Part shown: one piece after another, positions 1 through 7,665 of the stretch
Layout: each line of letters begins with the position of its first letter
How positions within the stretch are numbered: position 1 is the stretch's first letter
Assembly: GCF_000934745.1 (NCBI RefSeq)
Contig: NZ_JYNO01000017.1
Location: 16,263-80,262, forward strand
Direction of reading: 5' to 3'
DNA: 64,000 nucleotides
Source: Desulfonatronum thioautotrophicum
Lineage (GTDB): Bacteria > Desulfobacterota > Desulfovibrionia > Desulfovibrionales > Desulfonatronaceae
Notes under the pieces: model-generated
Told to the model about the DNA's origin: nothing
Databases searched by the model: none
The model's input: the letters and a program-made list of their open reading frames with translations, nothing else
Translations under genes and position numbers: made by a program

Positions 1-161
1 TGGGGAAACTCCTGGCGCACCATGGCCGGGGAACCGTCCCTGGAGTCGTTGTCCACGACAAAAACCTCCATTTCAACGTCGGATGAATGCGCAAACAGGG
101 CGTTCAGACATTGGCGGAGAATGTCGCGGGTATTGTAACTGACGATGACGACGGAAATCAT
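1..161 (-). CDS. Glycosyltransferase family 2, N-terminal part (cut by window edge)
   Basis: Only the first 53 codons are in the window; the gene continues past position 1. The visible start has the GT2 (GT-A fold) pattern: a hydrophobic beta strand 'ISVVIVSYN' at residues 2-10, a helix with conserved Leu-x-x-Cys-Leu, then the second strand ending in 'FVVDNDSRDGS', the nucleotide-sugar-binding Asp motif of inverting GT2 enzymes. It would transfer a sugar from an NDP-sugar to a lipid-linked or growing polysaccharide on the cytoplasmic side of the membrane. It is the last visible gene of a minus-strand run with a sugar transferase and a nucleotidyltransferase-like protein. The acceptor cannot be predicted. 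Confidence 0.85.
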   Translation of the reverse strand, partial: MISVVIVSYNTRDILRQCLNALFAHSSDVEMEVFVVDNDSRDGSPAMVRQEFP

Positions 162-209
162 GGTATGTCCTTAAATATAGACTGCACACAGAGATGTGGC
201 GCGGGCCGA

Positions 210-1661
210 TCAGCTTCCGAACAACCCAGCAAACCGCCTGGCCATGAAGCGGGAGAGGATGCGCAGGTCTTCCAGCATGGTGCGGTGGTGGCTGTAGTAG
301 TGTTCCTCGACGCGGTCCATCAGCGGATCGCCCGTGTCGTCCCGCAGGTCGGCGTAGCTGAGGACCGCCGGAAACGGGACCGGCATGTCGTCCGGGGACT
401 CTTTGGCGGGAAGGGTGTCCGGTGGAGAGCTTTCGGCCTTGGGGCGATGGCCGCACAGCCAGAGCCGGCCGGCCACGGCCTGGAGGAATTGCGGGTAGCT
501 GTCCAGGCCCAGGGCGATGAACAGTCTCAGGGCCGGTCCCTCGGCTTCGGATGGGGCGGAGAAGACCGGCAGGGTGATGGTTCCGCCCTTCCTGCCGCGA
601 ACCGGGCGCACGGCAAAGGTGGCGCCCCTGGTCAGCAACCAGCCGAAGAGCATGGCAAAGGGAATGGTCTGGGTCAGGGCGATCAGGGCGGCCAGGGTTC
701 GGCTGAACAGGCGATGGGTCAGCTCTTTCGGACCGGGGAGGCGCTGCACGGTTCCGACCATCCAGGGGTCGGGAATGGCCACCGCGGCTCCGCTTTCTGG
801 ATCAACGACCATGTTTCCGGAGACGATCTTGCCCCGGATTTCCATGCCCCTGCCGATGAAGGTACCGTCCAGGATCACGGCCTCGGTGATCTCGGTCTGG
901 CGGTCCACGATAACGTGGCTGCCCAGCACGGCCCGGGGCCCGATGGTGGTCAAGGGGCTGATCCGGCAGTTGTTGCCGATCACCAGGGGCGGGGTCAGGG
1001 TGGCCGTGGCCGGGGTGATCACGTTGAAGCCGATGGCCGCCTGGTCCCTGGGGCTGTACCCGGGGCGCAGATAGCGCTCCATCTCCCCGGACACCAGGCG
1101 CATGTTCAGGTCATGGAACAGGGCCACGGAGGAAATCGGCAGCATTTCCCGGCCCAGTTCCGTGAAGGGACGGCTCTCGTCCGGCGCGGCAGCGGAATCC
1201 AGGAGAAAACGCTCCAGAAAGGCCCGGTCCGTACAGAGCATGCAGCCAAAACCCTGCCTGTCCCGGTGCTGGTACACCTCGCCCGAAAGAAGCTGGGCGG
1301 ACGGCTGGCCGTCCGCGGCAGCGTCCGCCTTGCGTGGGAAAACAGGACCATGGACAACCAAAAGCCCCTGCCCGGACCATTCCTGGGGAGCGCGGCGCAA
1401 AAAGGCCGCCGGATCCCGGCCCTGGCGCTGGAAACTGTAGGCAATGTTCAGCCCCCAGCGCTCCCCTTCCCCGGCATAGGCCTCGATCCGGTCCGCGCCC
1501 TCGTCCAGGACCAGGCGCACCTCGCGGATGCCCAGCTCCACGCACCATTCCAGCCAGTATTCCAGCAGGGGGCGATTGCCGAAGGGCAGCAGAGCCCAGG
1601 GAGTCGGCCCCAGGGGAGCGGCCCAGGCCGCGGGCGTACCGGTATGGATGACGGCCTTCAT
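210..1661 (-). CDS. NDP-sugar pyrophosphorylase-like protein with left-handed beta-helix and C-terminal sugar-transferase-like tail
   Basis: 483 residues. Residues 1-110 resemble the nucleotidyltransferase fold ('LLPFGNRPLLEYWLEW', as in GlmU/RfbA enzymes), but the usual G-x-G-T-R-L loop is replaced by 'TGTPAAWAAPLGP', so catalytic activity is doubtful. Residues about 210-300 carry hexapeptide-like repeats (V-I-G-N-N-C, T-I-G-P-R-A) of a left-handed beta-helix. A hydrophobic segment follows near 320-345. The tail contains 'LDSYPQFLQAVAGRLWL' and 'MLEDLRILSRFM', which look like a decayed version of the C-terminal part of a polyprenyl-phosphate sugar transferase (my reading, low certainty). Its start overlaps the STAS gene stop by 4 bases (ATGA), so the two are probably translationally coupled. 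Likely role: precursor supply or assembly scaffold for exopolysaccharide. Confidence 0.7.
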   Translation of the reverse strand: MKAVIHTGTPAAWAAPLGPTPWALLPFGNRPLLEYWLEWCVELGIREVRLVLDEGADRIEAYAGEGERWGLNIAYSFQRQGRDPAAFLRRAPQEWSGQGLLVVHGPVFPRKADAAADGQPSAQLLSGEVYQHRDRQGFGCMLCTDRAFLERFLLDSAAAPDESRPFTELGREMLPISSVALFHDLNMRLVSGEMERYLRPGYSPRDQAAIGFNVITPATATLTPPLVIGNNCRISPLTTIGPRAVLGSHVIVDRQTEITEAVILDGTFIGRGMEIRGKIVSGNMVVDPESGAAVAIPDPWMVGTVQRLPGPKELTHRLFSRTLAALIALTQTIPFAMLFGWLLTRGATFAVRPVRGRKGGTITLPVFSAPSEAEGPALRLFIALGLDSYPQFLQAVAGRLWLCGHRPKAESSPPDTLPAKESPDDMPVPFPAVLSYADLRDDTGDPLMDRVEEHYYSHHRTMLEDLRILSRFMARRFAGLFGS

Positions 1662-1999
1662 GGAACGACCCGCAGGGCTTCCTCCACGGAATCGAAAATG
1701 TCGAAAATCTTGTAGGCCCGGGTAATTTCAAAGACCAGACGGATTTCCTTTCGCAGCCCGGCCAGCTTGATGTCCCCGCCGGACTCCGTGGTCCGCTTGA
1801 GCAGGGCGATGAGCGCTCCCAGGCCGGAGCTGTCCAGGAAGGTGATGCCGCCCAGGTCCAGGATCACGGTTCGGACATCCGCTGTGCCAGCCAGCGCGGC
1901 AAGATACTGCTCCCGGAACGGGTCGACGTTGGTCGCGGTCAGGACGCCTTCGGGCAGGGTCAGGACAAGAATGCCTTCACGTGGATTGGCTGTCTGCAT
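1658..1999 (-). CDS. STAS-domain anti-sigma factor antagonist-like protein
   Basis: 113 residues, one STAS domain from end to end. The loop 'FLDSSGLGALIAL' (residues about 54-66) carries the serine phosphorylated in SpoIIAA/RsbV-type proteins. It is coupled by a 4-base overlap to the downstream nucleotidyltransferase-like gene and lies in the same run as a REC-PP2C-HATPase protein (4342-6039), which has both domains needed to phosphorylate and dephosphorylate a STAS protein. By analogy with SypA/SypE of Vibrio fischeri, CrsA/CrsR of Shewanella and HsbA/HsbR of Pseudomonas, this is the likely switch protein of a partner-switching circuit controlling polysaccharide or biofilm functions. The downstream partner is unknown. 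Confidence 0.9.
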   Translation of the reverse strand: MQTANPREGILVLTLPEGVLTATNVDPFREQYLAALAGTADVRTVILDLGGITFLDSSGLGALIALLKRTTESGGDIKLAGLRKEIRLVFEITRAYKIFDIFDSVEEALRVVP

Positions 2000-2040
2000 G
2001 ACACTTCTCTCTTGCTTGAATGGTGGATGGGATGGGGAGG

Positions 2041-2298
2041 ATTTATGATTTTAGATTTTAGATTTTTGGTAACTATTCAGCTCATCCGAGTAAAAGCGGT
2101 CTGGATACCCGCCTTCGCGGGTATGACTGAATCGGGGACGGCATTGAAAATCACGTCATTCCCGCGAAGGCGGGAATCCAGTGTCGGAATGAGGCTCTAC
2201 CCAGTATGTACTAAATAGTTGCGATTTTGGAGAATCATACAGGGAACTCGGAAGTCATAAATTCGCAATCTAAAATCTAAAATCAAAAATCTAAAATC
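2041..2298. repeat. ATCTAAA-type heptamer arrays flanking element D1
   Basis: Short runs of a degenerate 7-mer (ATTTTAG on one side, TCTAAAA on the other) lie at about 2044-2068 and 2265-2298, in inverted orientation around element D1. A similar run is at 29443-29466. Nothing else is seen in the 2000-2305 gap between the sugar transferase and STAS genes, so the element and arrays fill it. Confidence 0.6.
2069..2222. mobile_element. MITE-like element, family D copy 1
   Basis: A 154-bp non-coding element. Its ends are imperfect terminal inverted repeats: GTAACTATTCAG at the left, and GCAACTATTTAG when the right end is read on the other strand. It is flanked by near-identical octamers, GATTTTTG (2061-2068) and GATTTTGG (2223-2230), as expected for a target-site duplication. 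The inside holds two inverted hairpins built on CCCGCCTTCGCGGG (2101-2127 and 2155-2181). Two related copies lie at 55370-55526 and 59739-59917. No transposase is encoded, so it would depend on an enzyme elsewhere. Confidence 0.75.
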
Positions 2299-2305
2299 CC
2301 CCCCC

Positions 2306-3040
2306 TCAATACGCCCCCTTTCCGGTCAAGACAGCGGGAATGGTTTTGAGCAGGATCCAGATGTCCGTGAGGATGCTCTGGCTCTGGATGTATTGCAGAT
2401 CCAGGCGGACCTGGTCCTTGAAGGGAATCTCGGAGCGACCCTGAATCTGCCAGAAGCAGGTCAGGCCGGGTTTGACATGCAGGCGCTTGCGGTCTTCCAG
2501 GGTGTACTCGGCCACTTCGGCGGGCAGCGGCGGGCGGGGGCCCACCAGGGCTAGATCCCCGGTGATCACGTTGAACAGCTGGGGCAGTTCGTCGATGCTG
2601 AACCGGCGGATGAACCTGCCGACACGGGTCACCCGGGGGTCCTGCTTCATCTTGAAGATCACCCCGTCCGCGGACTCGTTGCGAGCCAGCAGATCCTGCC
2701 GGATGGCCTCGGCATTGCGGTACATGGAGCGAAACTTGTAGAAGGGGAAGACCCGCCCGTTCAGGCCGACGCGCTGTTGGCGAAAGAGGAAGGGTCGTCC
2801 GTCCTCGATGACGATGGCCAGGGCCACGGCGACCAGCAGCGGGGAAAGCAGGAGCAGGCCGACCCCGGCCCCCAGGATGTCCATGACCCGCTTGACGGCG
2901 AACAGGCTACCCAGGCCGGCCTCCCAGAGCATAATTTTCACCCGGTGGCGGAATTGCAGCAGACGCAGACTGGCCTTGGACGTGGGCAGGTTCAGCTCCG
3001 CGAACAGGGCCTGACGGGCCCGGAAAATTTCCTCACTCAT
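2306..3040 (-). CDS. Initiating sugar transferase (polyprenyl-phosphate glycosyl-1-phosphate transferase)
   Basis: 244 residues, the short form of the bacterial sugar transferase family (WcaJ/WbaP catalytic domain without the N-terminal four-helix bundle). Visible: one hydrophobic re-entrant helix after 'VKRVMDILGAGVGLLLLSPL' (about 50-75), then 'GLNGRVFPFYKFRSM', 'RRFSIDELPQLFNVITGD' and 'LVGPRPPLPAEV', the Lys/Arg-Ser-Met, Asp-Glu-Leu-Pro-Gln and Gly-Pro-Arg-Pro motifs of the active site. It would load the first sugar-phosphate on undecaprenyl phosphate to start an exopolysaccharide repeat unit. The ATG at 3040 has a GAGG Shine-Dalgarno about 7 bases upstream and overlaps the end of the REC-kinase gene; an in-frame GTG at 3061 is the alternative. 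Confidence 0.92.
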   Translation of the reverse strand: MSEEIFRARQALFAELNLPTSKASLRLLQFRHRVKIMLWEAGLGSLFAVKRVMDILGAGVGLLLLSPLLVAVALAIVIEDGRPFLFRQQRVGLNGRVFPFYKFRSMYRNAEAIRQDLLARNESADGVIFKMKQDPRVTRVGRFIRRFSIDELPQLFNVITGDLALVGPRPPLPAEVAEYTLEDRKRLHVKPGLTCFWQIQGRSEIPFKDQVRLDLQYIQSQSILTDIWILLKTIPAVLTGKGAY

Positions 3041-4355
3041 GACGTACCTCGCTTTCAACACCGCGCCGAATCGGCAAGACGATACGAAACGTCGTACCGT
3101 CGTTTTCGTCGCTGGTAAAGGTCAACCTCCCCCCGTGCTTGCGAACGACAATGTCGTGGGAAATGCTGAGCCCCAGTCCCGTGCCCCTTCCCGGCTGCTT
3201 GGTGGTGAAAAAAGGATTGAACAGGCAGTCCCGGACGTCCTCCGGAATCACCGGGCCGTTGTTGGTGATGGCGCAGATCACATGCTCCCCATCCCGCCGG
3301 GTCTGGATGCGGATCATGCCCTTCCCCGACCTTCCGGTTTCGGCCAAGGCCTGGGAGGCATTGACGATCAGGTTCAGGAACACCTGATTGATCTGTCCGG
3401 AAATGCATTCAACATGCGGAATGTCTCCCAGCTCCAGAACAATGTCGGCATGGCTCTTGTATGCGTGTTTCGCAACCACCAGGGTGTCCCGGATGCCCTT
3501 GTTCAGGTCCGAAAAAACAAAGGCCTCCCGCGAGTCGGTCCGGGAAAAATCGCGCACGCTGTTCAGAATGGCCGTGACCCGCTGAAACCCGTCACGGGAT
3601 TGCTGGAAGATGCTGCTCACCTCGCTGCTGATGAGATCCAGCGAGGACTCATCGTCCAGGCGACGAGCCCGGTCCAGCAGATCAAGCTGCTCGTCCGAAC
3701 CTGGAGGTGCCAGGGCCGCCCGCCTGTGAGCCGTCAGCACTTCAAGGATCAGGGGCAGGTGCTCCTCCAGAACCTGGAAATTCAAGGAAACGAAATTGAT
3801 GGGGTTGTTCAGCTCATGGGCTATGCCGGCGGCCAGCTGCCCGATGGCGGACATTTTTTCGGCCAGGATCAGCTGGTGCTGCGCCTTGGCCAGCTCCTGG
3901 CCGCGCTCCTCGACCTTTTTTTCAAGGGTTTCGCTCAGCTCACGCAGGGCCTCCCGGCTGGCCAAAAGACGATGAGCGGCCTTCAGGCGAACGTACAGCT
4001 CCTCCTTCCGGACGGGCTTGGTCAGGTAGTCGTCCACCCCGGCCTCGAACCCCGCGACAAGGTCGTTCGCGTCGGTTCGCGCCGTGACCATGATCACGTA
4101 GGTGTACGTGCCGCCCTCCCTGTCACGAATTCTCCGGCACAGTTCCGCGCCATCCATCTCGGGCATGCTCCAGTCCGTGAGCACGACTCGGGGAGCGTGT
4201 TCCGCCCATACCTTCAGGGCCTGCAACCCGTTCTCGGCGGACAGCAGTCGATGACCGAGCTTCCGGACAAACAAGCCCAGAGTTTTGCGGCTGAGATGCT
4301 CATCATCGACAACCAGGACGTCCATGGAGTTTCTTTCCAGGTCATTCGTCTGCAT
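3033..4355 (-). CDS. REC-histidine kinase (NtrB/ZraS-like kinase with N-terminal receiver)
   Basis: 440 residues: receiver domain (about 10-128, phospho-acceptor Asp in 'VVLTDWSMPEMDG'), a coiled coil ending in 'LILAEKMSAIGQLAAGIAH', phospho-acceptor His in 'AHELNNP', and an HATPase with 'NLIVNASQAL' (N box) and 'FNPFFTTKQPGRGTGLGLSI' (F and G2 boxes). No membrane segment, so it is cytoplasmic. I chose the ATG at 4355 because a GGAGG lies 5 bases upstream; this gives a 14-base overlap with the REC-PP2C gene before it. Position implies it acts with that protein and controls the downstream sugar transferase and STAS genes, but no output domain is present. Confidence 0.9.
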   Translation of the reverse strand: MQTNDLERNSMDVLVVDDEHLSRKTLGLFVRKLGHRLLSAENGLQALKVWAEHAPRVVLTDWSMPEMDGAELCRRIRDREGGTYTYVIMVTARTDANDLVAGFEAGVDDYLTKPVRKEELYVRLKAAHRLLASREALRELSETLEKKVEERGQELAKAQHQLILAEKMSAIGQLAAGIAHELNNPINFVSLNFQVLEEHLPLILEVLTAHRRAALAPPGSDEQLDLLDRARRLDDESSLDLISSEVSSIFQQSRDGFQRVTAILNSVRDFSRTDSREAFVFSDLNKGIRDTLVVAKHAYKSHADIVLELGDIPHVECISGQINQVFLNLIVNASQALAETGRSGKGMIRIQTRRDGEHVICAITNNGPVIPEDVRDCLFNPFFTTKQPGRGTGLGLSISHDIVVRKHGGRLTFTSDENDGTTFRIVLPIRRGVESEVRHE

Positions 4356-6039
4356 CCAACCCTCCGGAGGCTTCCGAGTCCTCCCCCCTTGCCACGACGA
4401 ACAGGGCATGGTTCAAGCCCCCCCTGCGAAAGAACAGTATGTTCCGGGTCACTCCGGCCACCAGTTCCAGGCCTCGGCCGCGCCCAGAGTCCAGGGCGCG
4501 ATGCTCGAGTATGGCCCTGCGAGCCGCGTAGTCCCACTCCATACCCGTATCCCTGTACAGAATCCTGCAGGCATCATCCTCAAGGTGGATGCACAAACTC
4601 ATGGGCACATCCGGCGACATCCTGGCGTGGTCAATGATGTTCAATCCGTATTCATGGATCACTATCCGGACGGCCCAGGCACCTTGCTCCGGCCAGCCGC
4701 GGGCGGATAACCGCTCCTGGATGTCCTTGGCCAGCCTTTCCACGGCCAGCTTGTCCTGGTCGATCGCCCCGGTCCAAAGAACGGATGCCGGATCGAGCAT
4801 CCGGACATACAGGACGCTGCAATCGTCCTGGCTGATGTCGCAGCCCTGGGCCTTGACGTGGTCCAGCACGGTCCGGGCCGGATTCAATCCCGGAACGCCG
4901 GGCCCGAGGACGGCCTGGGAGGCCAGATCAGTACCAGGACAGCCCCCCGCCTCCTGCTCCGTCTCCGCGGGACGGGCTTCGGACAGGCCATCGGTATACA
5001 GGAGCATGCGCAGCCCCGGGCCAGCCGGAACGCGCATCTCGTCCCCGGCATCGCAGATCTCCCACGGCGCCACGGACATGCCCACCGGAAACCCGCCCTT
5101 GTCCAGGGTAATTCCTTCCGGAACACCGAACAGAACAGGCTGGGGATGCCCACAGTTCATGCACTCCCAGACCCTGATTTCCGGGTCGTAGATGGCCAGA
5201 AACATGGTTGCGTAGGATTCCGGGTTCTGCACATACTGCTGAAAGCGCTGGTGGATGGCGTTGCAGATCGCGGCCGGCCCCCGGTCGAACAGGCTGCGCA
5301 CGGTTTCCTCCACCAGCACCTTGAGCAGGACCGAAATCATGGCCGGGGCCACGCCATGCCCGGCCACGTCGCCCAGAAACAGGCAGACCCGCTTGCCGGG
5401 CAGGTCGATGACGTCAAAAAAATCCCCGCCAACGGAGATATGCGGCTCATAGGCCGCGGAAACCTCCAGGTGGTCATGGAGAAAGGGGTCCAGGGTAAGG
5501 ATCTTGCGCTGCATGGCCCCGGCCAGGGCCAGTTCCCGCTGGATTTTGGCCTGCCACTGGCGCAGTGCCCTGTTGCGCTGTTCCAGCTCCCGCATCAGTT
5601 CCCAGCGCTGGTTCTTGATCTGGTGCAGCTCCACGGCCTGGTTCAGGGTGGACCGCAATTCCTTGACGTTGTGCACGGGCTTGGTCACGTAGCGGTAGAT
5701 CTCCCCGGTGTTGATCAGTTCCACCACCTGGTCCAGGTTGCCGGTGCCGCTGAGCACCATGCGCACGATGTCCGGGCGGAGCTTGCGGACTTCCCGCAGA
5801 AAAGCAAACCCGTCCATTTCCGGCATCTGGATGTCCGAGACCACCACATGCACCGTTTCACGGTCGATAATCTCCAGACCCTGGGAGGCGGACAGGGCGA
5901 ACAGCTTGCGGTAGGGCTCCCGGAGCAGGTTGCGGCGCAGGGCGTCCAGGGTTTCCTGCTCGTCATCCACGAACAAAATGGCTTTGTCGCGGAAATCCCG
6001 TTCTGGGATCGTCTCTTCCCGTTCAGGTGCAAGGGGCAT
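4342..6039 (-). CDS. REC-PP2C(SpoIIE)-HATPase(RsbW) partner-switching regulator (CrsR/HsbR type)
   Basis: 565 residues with three domains: receiver (about 15-135, Asp in 'VVVSDIQMPEMDG'), coiled-coil linker, SpoIIE/PP2C serine phosphatase (about 185-380; metal-ligand signatures 'VGGDFFDVIDL', 'GDVAGHGVAPAM' and 'LLYTDGLSEA'), and a C-terminal RsbW-like ATPase (about 410-550; N-box-like 'IHEYGLNIIDHA', G-box-like 'DSGRGRGLELV'). This order matches the CrsR/HsbR family, in which phosphorylation of the receiver shifts the protein between kinase and phosphatase action on a STAS partner. The STAS gene at 1658-1999 in the same run is the obvious candidate. The next gene starts 14 bases inside this one. 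Confidence 0.92.
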   Translation of the reverse strand: MPLAPEREETIPERDFRDKAILFVDDEQETLDALRRNLLREPYRKLFALSASQGLEIIDRETVHVVVSDIQMPEMDGFAFLREVRKLRPDIVRMVLSGTGNLDQVVELINTGEIYRYVTKPVHNVKELRSTLNQAVELHQIKNQRWELMRELEQRNRALRQWQAKIQRELALAGAMQRKILTLDPFLHDHLEVSAAYEPHISVGGDFFDVIDLPGKRVCLFLGDVAGHGVAPAMISVLLKVLVEETVRSLFDRGPAAICNAIHQRFQQYVQNPESYATMFLAIYDPEIRVWECMNCGHPQPVLFGVPEGITLDKGGFPVGMSVAPWEICDAGDEMRVPAGPGLRMLLYTDGLSEARPAETEQEAGGCPGTDLASQAVLGPGVPGLNPARTVLDHVKAQGCDISQDDCSVLYVRMLDPASVLWTGAIDQDKLAVERLAKDIQERLSARGWPEQGAWAVRIVIHEYGLNIIDHARMSPDVPMSLCIHLEDDACRILYRDTGMEWDYAARRAILEHRALDSGRGRGLELVAGVTRNILFFRRGGLNHALFVVARGEDSEASGGLDADE

Positions 6040-6115
6040 CTGTCAACCTTCCTGTTCAAAATGATCGCGGACCTGCCTGATGGGCAGGGTTATCCGATTT
6101 GTTCTCCCCAATATT

Positions 6116-6196
6116 GCCTGCCTTGCCTGGAGTCTTGGTGGTGAAAAAGACGTCGAAGATCCGCTTGCGGATGGCTTCTGGAATCTCCGACCCATT
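6116..6196 (-). pseudogene. Histidine-kinase HATPase fragment
   Basis: A short stretch in one minus frame reads like the end of a kinase ATPase domain: 'NGSEIPEAIRKRIFDVFF' followed by 'TTKTPGKAG', the F box and start of the G2 box. The expected G-T-G-x-G-L does not follow and there is no N box or His box upstream. It is a decayed remnant between the REC-PP2C gene and the divergent PAS kinase. The closest relative in the window is the kinase at 3033-4355 (similar motif 'FNPFFTTKQPGRG'). Confidence 0.6.
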
Positions 6197-6294
6197 GAAT
6201 GTTCTGGTCGGGCGCTCGATTTTTTTCCCAAGCCCAGGTAAGCAGGCCGCACATGTATGGTCATGGGTCGAATTATTGCCATGGAGAATCATGA

Positions 6295-7476
6295 ATGCAC
6301 ACCCCGGCTGTCAATGAAGCTTGCAATCATTCATCAGATCAGAATGCCCCATTCGCAAACGCACTGCAAGAGATGGTCCAGGAGAACGTCCTGGAAAGCA
6401 TGCCCTCGGGCCTGATGATCGTCGGCAAGGGAGGGCGCGTCCTCCAGGTCAACTCGACCCTGGCCGCCATTCTCGGCTTTCCCAGAGACGTTCTCCTGCG
6501 GCAGGGCTGGAGCGTCCTGTTCATTGATCACCCGGACAACGCCGAATTCAATGACACCATTTTGGACGTGATCCAGGAGGAACAGGTCCGGAATATCCGC
6601 CAGGTCTGGTATGTCCGTCCGGACAACCGCCGGCTGTTCCTGGAAATCATCTCCTCGTTTCTCCACGATGACCAGGACAACTGGGGACTGGTCGTGCTGG
6701 TCCGGGACATCACCGAGCTGCGCCTGCTGCACGACCGGGAGAAGGCCGCCCTGGAGCAGAAGCGGCTGGCCGAGCAACAGCGGGCCGACAGTCTGAACAA
6801 CCTGGCCCTGTCCATTGCCCACCAGATCCGCAACCCGGTCATGACCATTGGCGGATTTGCCAACCTGGCGCTCCGGAACAGGCAGGACCCGGCCAAGGTG
6901 GCCGCATATCTGGAAACAGTGAAAGATTCCGCGGCCCGCCTGGAGCGCATGGCCCAGGCCGTACGCGAGTTTGTTTCCATCGGCCCGGGAAAGATGACGG
7001 TTATTCCCCTGGACGACATGCTGCCCGAGGCCGCGCGGAGGCTGCGCGCCAGGGCTGAAAAGCTGGGGGCGCGGCTAAAGCTTGCCCTGGACTGCCCGCG
7101 TGAATGGCACGTCAGGGCCGACCCTGAACAACTGACCGCGGCCCTGGACGCAGTGCTGGAAAACGCGCTGGAGGCCTATGAAGCCATCCAGGACGGGGAA
7201 AGACCGGTCAGCCTTGCGGCCCGGCGCTTGAACGGCATGCTCGCCCTGGTCGTGGCCGACAAGGGTCGGGGCATTCCTGACAAGGATCTGCCGTACGTCC
7301 GCGATCCCTTTTTCACCACCAAGACGGTGGGCGCGGGCATGGGGCTGGCCCTGGTCCAGCGCATCCTGGCCGGGCACGCGGGCCTGCTGGAGATAGACAG
7401 TCGCGACGGGGAGGGAACGGAGGTCAGGATGTGCCTGCCCTTCGTGGATACAGATGACTCTTTGCAAGCTAGCTGA
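6295..7476 (+). CDS. PAS-domain sensor histidine kinase (soluble)
   Basis: 393 residues: PAS (about 28-150, 'VLESMPSGLMIVGKGGRVLQ'), coiled coil, HisKA with phospho-acceptor in 'LSIAHQIRNPVMTIGGFANL', HATPase with 'DAVLENALEAY' (N box), 'DKGRGIPDKDLPYVRDPFFT' and 'GAGMGLALVQ'. The H box has Gln instead of the common Glu after His. No membrane helix, so a cytoplasmic signal is sensed. GGAG lies 9 bases before the chosen ATG. It is one of few plus-strand genes and stands alone with no adjacent response regulator, so its partner is unknown. Confidence 0.93.
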   Translation: MHTPAVNEACNHSSDQNAPFANALQEMVQENVLESMPSGLMIVGKGGRVLQVNSTLAAILGFPRDVLLRQGWSVLFIDHPDNAEFNDTILDVIQEEQVRNIRQVWYVRPDNRRLFLEIISSFLHDDQDNWGLVVLVRDITELRLLHDREKAALEQKRLAEQQRADSLNNLALSIAHQIRNPVMTIGGFANLALRNRQDPAKVAAYLETVKDSAARLERMAQAVREFVSIGPGKMTVIPLDDMLPEAARRLRARAEKLGARLKLALDCPREWHVRADPEQLTAALDAVLENALEAYEAIQDGERPVSLAARRLNGMLALVVADKGRGIPDKDLPYVRDPFFTTKTVGAGMGLALVQRILAGHAGLLEIDSRDGEGTEVRMCLPFVDTDDSLQAS

Positions 7477-7597
7477 TCAATACGCGGACTATCGAGAAAA
7501 ACCGGATTTCGGCACATGCAGACCCGGCTGAGCTGTCGGAATTTTAAGCAGTTAGGGATACTGCGGTTACTGAAATACCGTTATTGAATTTGGTAGT

Positions 7598-7635
7598 GCA
7601 GGCATCCTGCCTGCACGGACAGGCAGGATGCCTGC
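7598..7635. repeat. Perfect hairpin repeat (16-bp arms)
   Basis: Arms GCAGGCATCCTGCCTG and its exact complement, loop CACGGA. It lies 120 bp after the PAS kinase stop and 30 bp before the phosphoesterase start. It resembles REP-type intergenic repeats; as it lacks a T run it is not a typical intrinsic terminator. Confidence 0.7.
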
Positions 7636-7665
7636 CCTGCCATCGTGAACAAAGGACCGTCGGCC

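Noticed and set aside
7598..7635. Intrinsic terminator after the PAS kinase
   Set aside because: Strong hairpin but no following T run, and it lies 120 bp downstream; more like a dispersed repeat.
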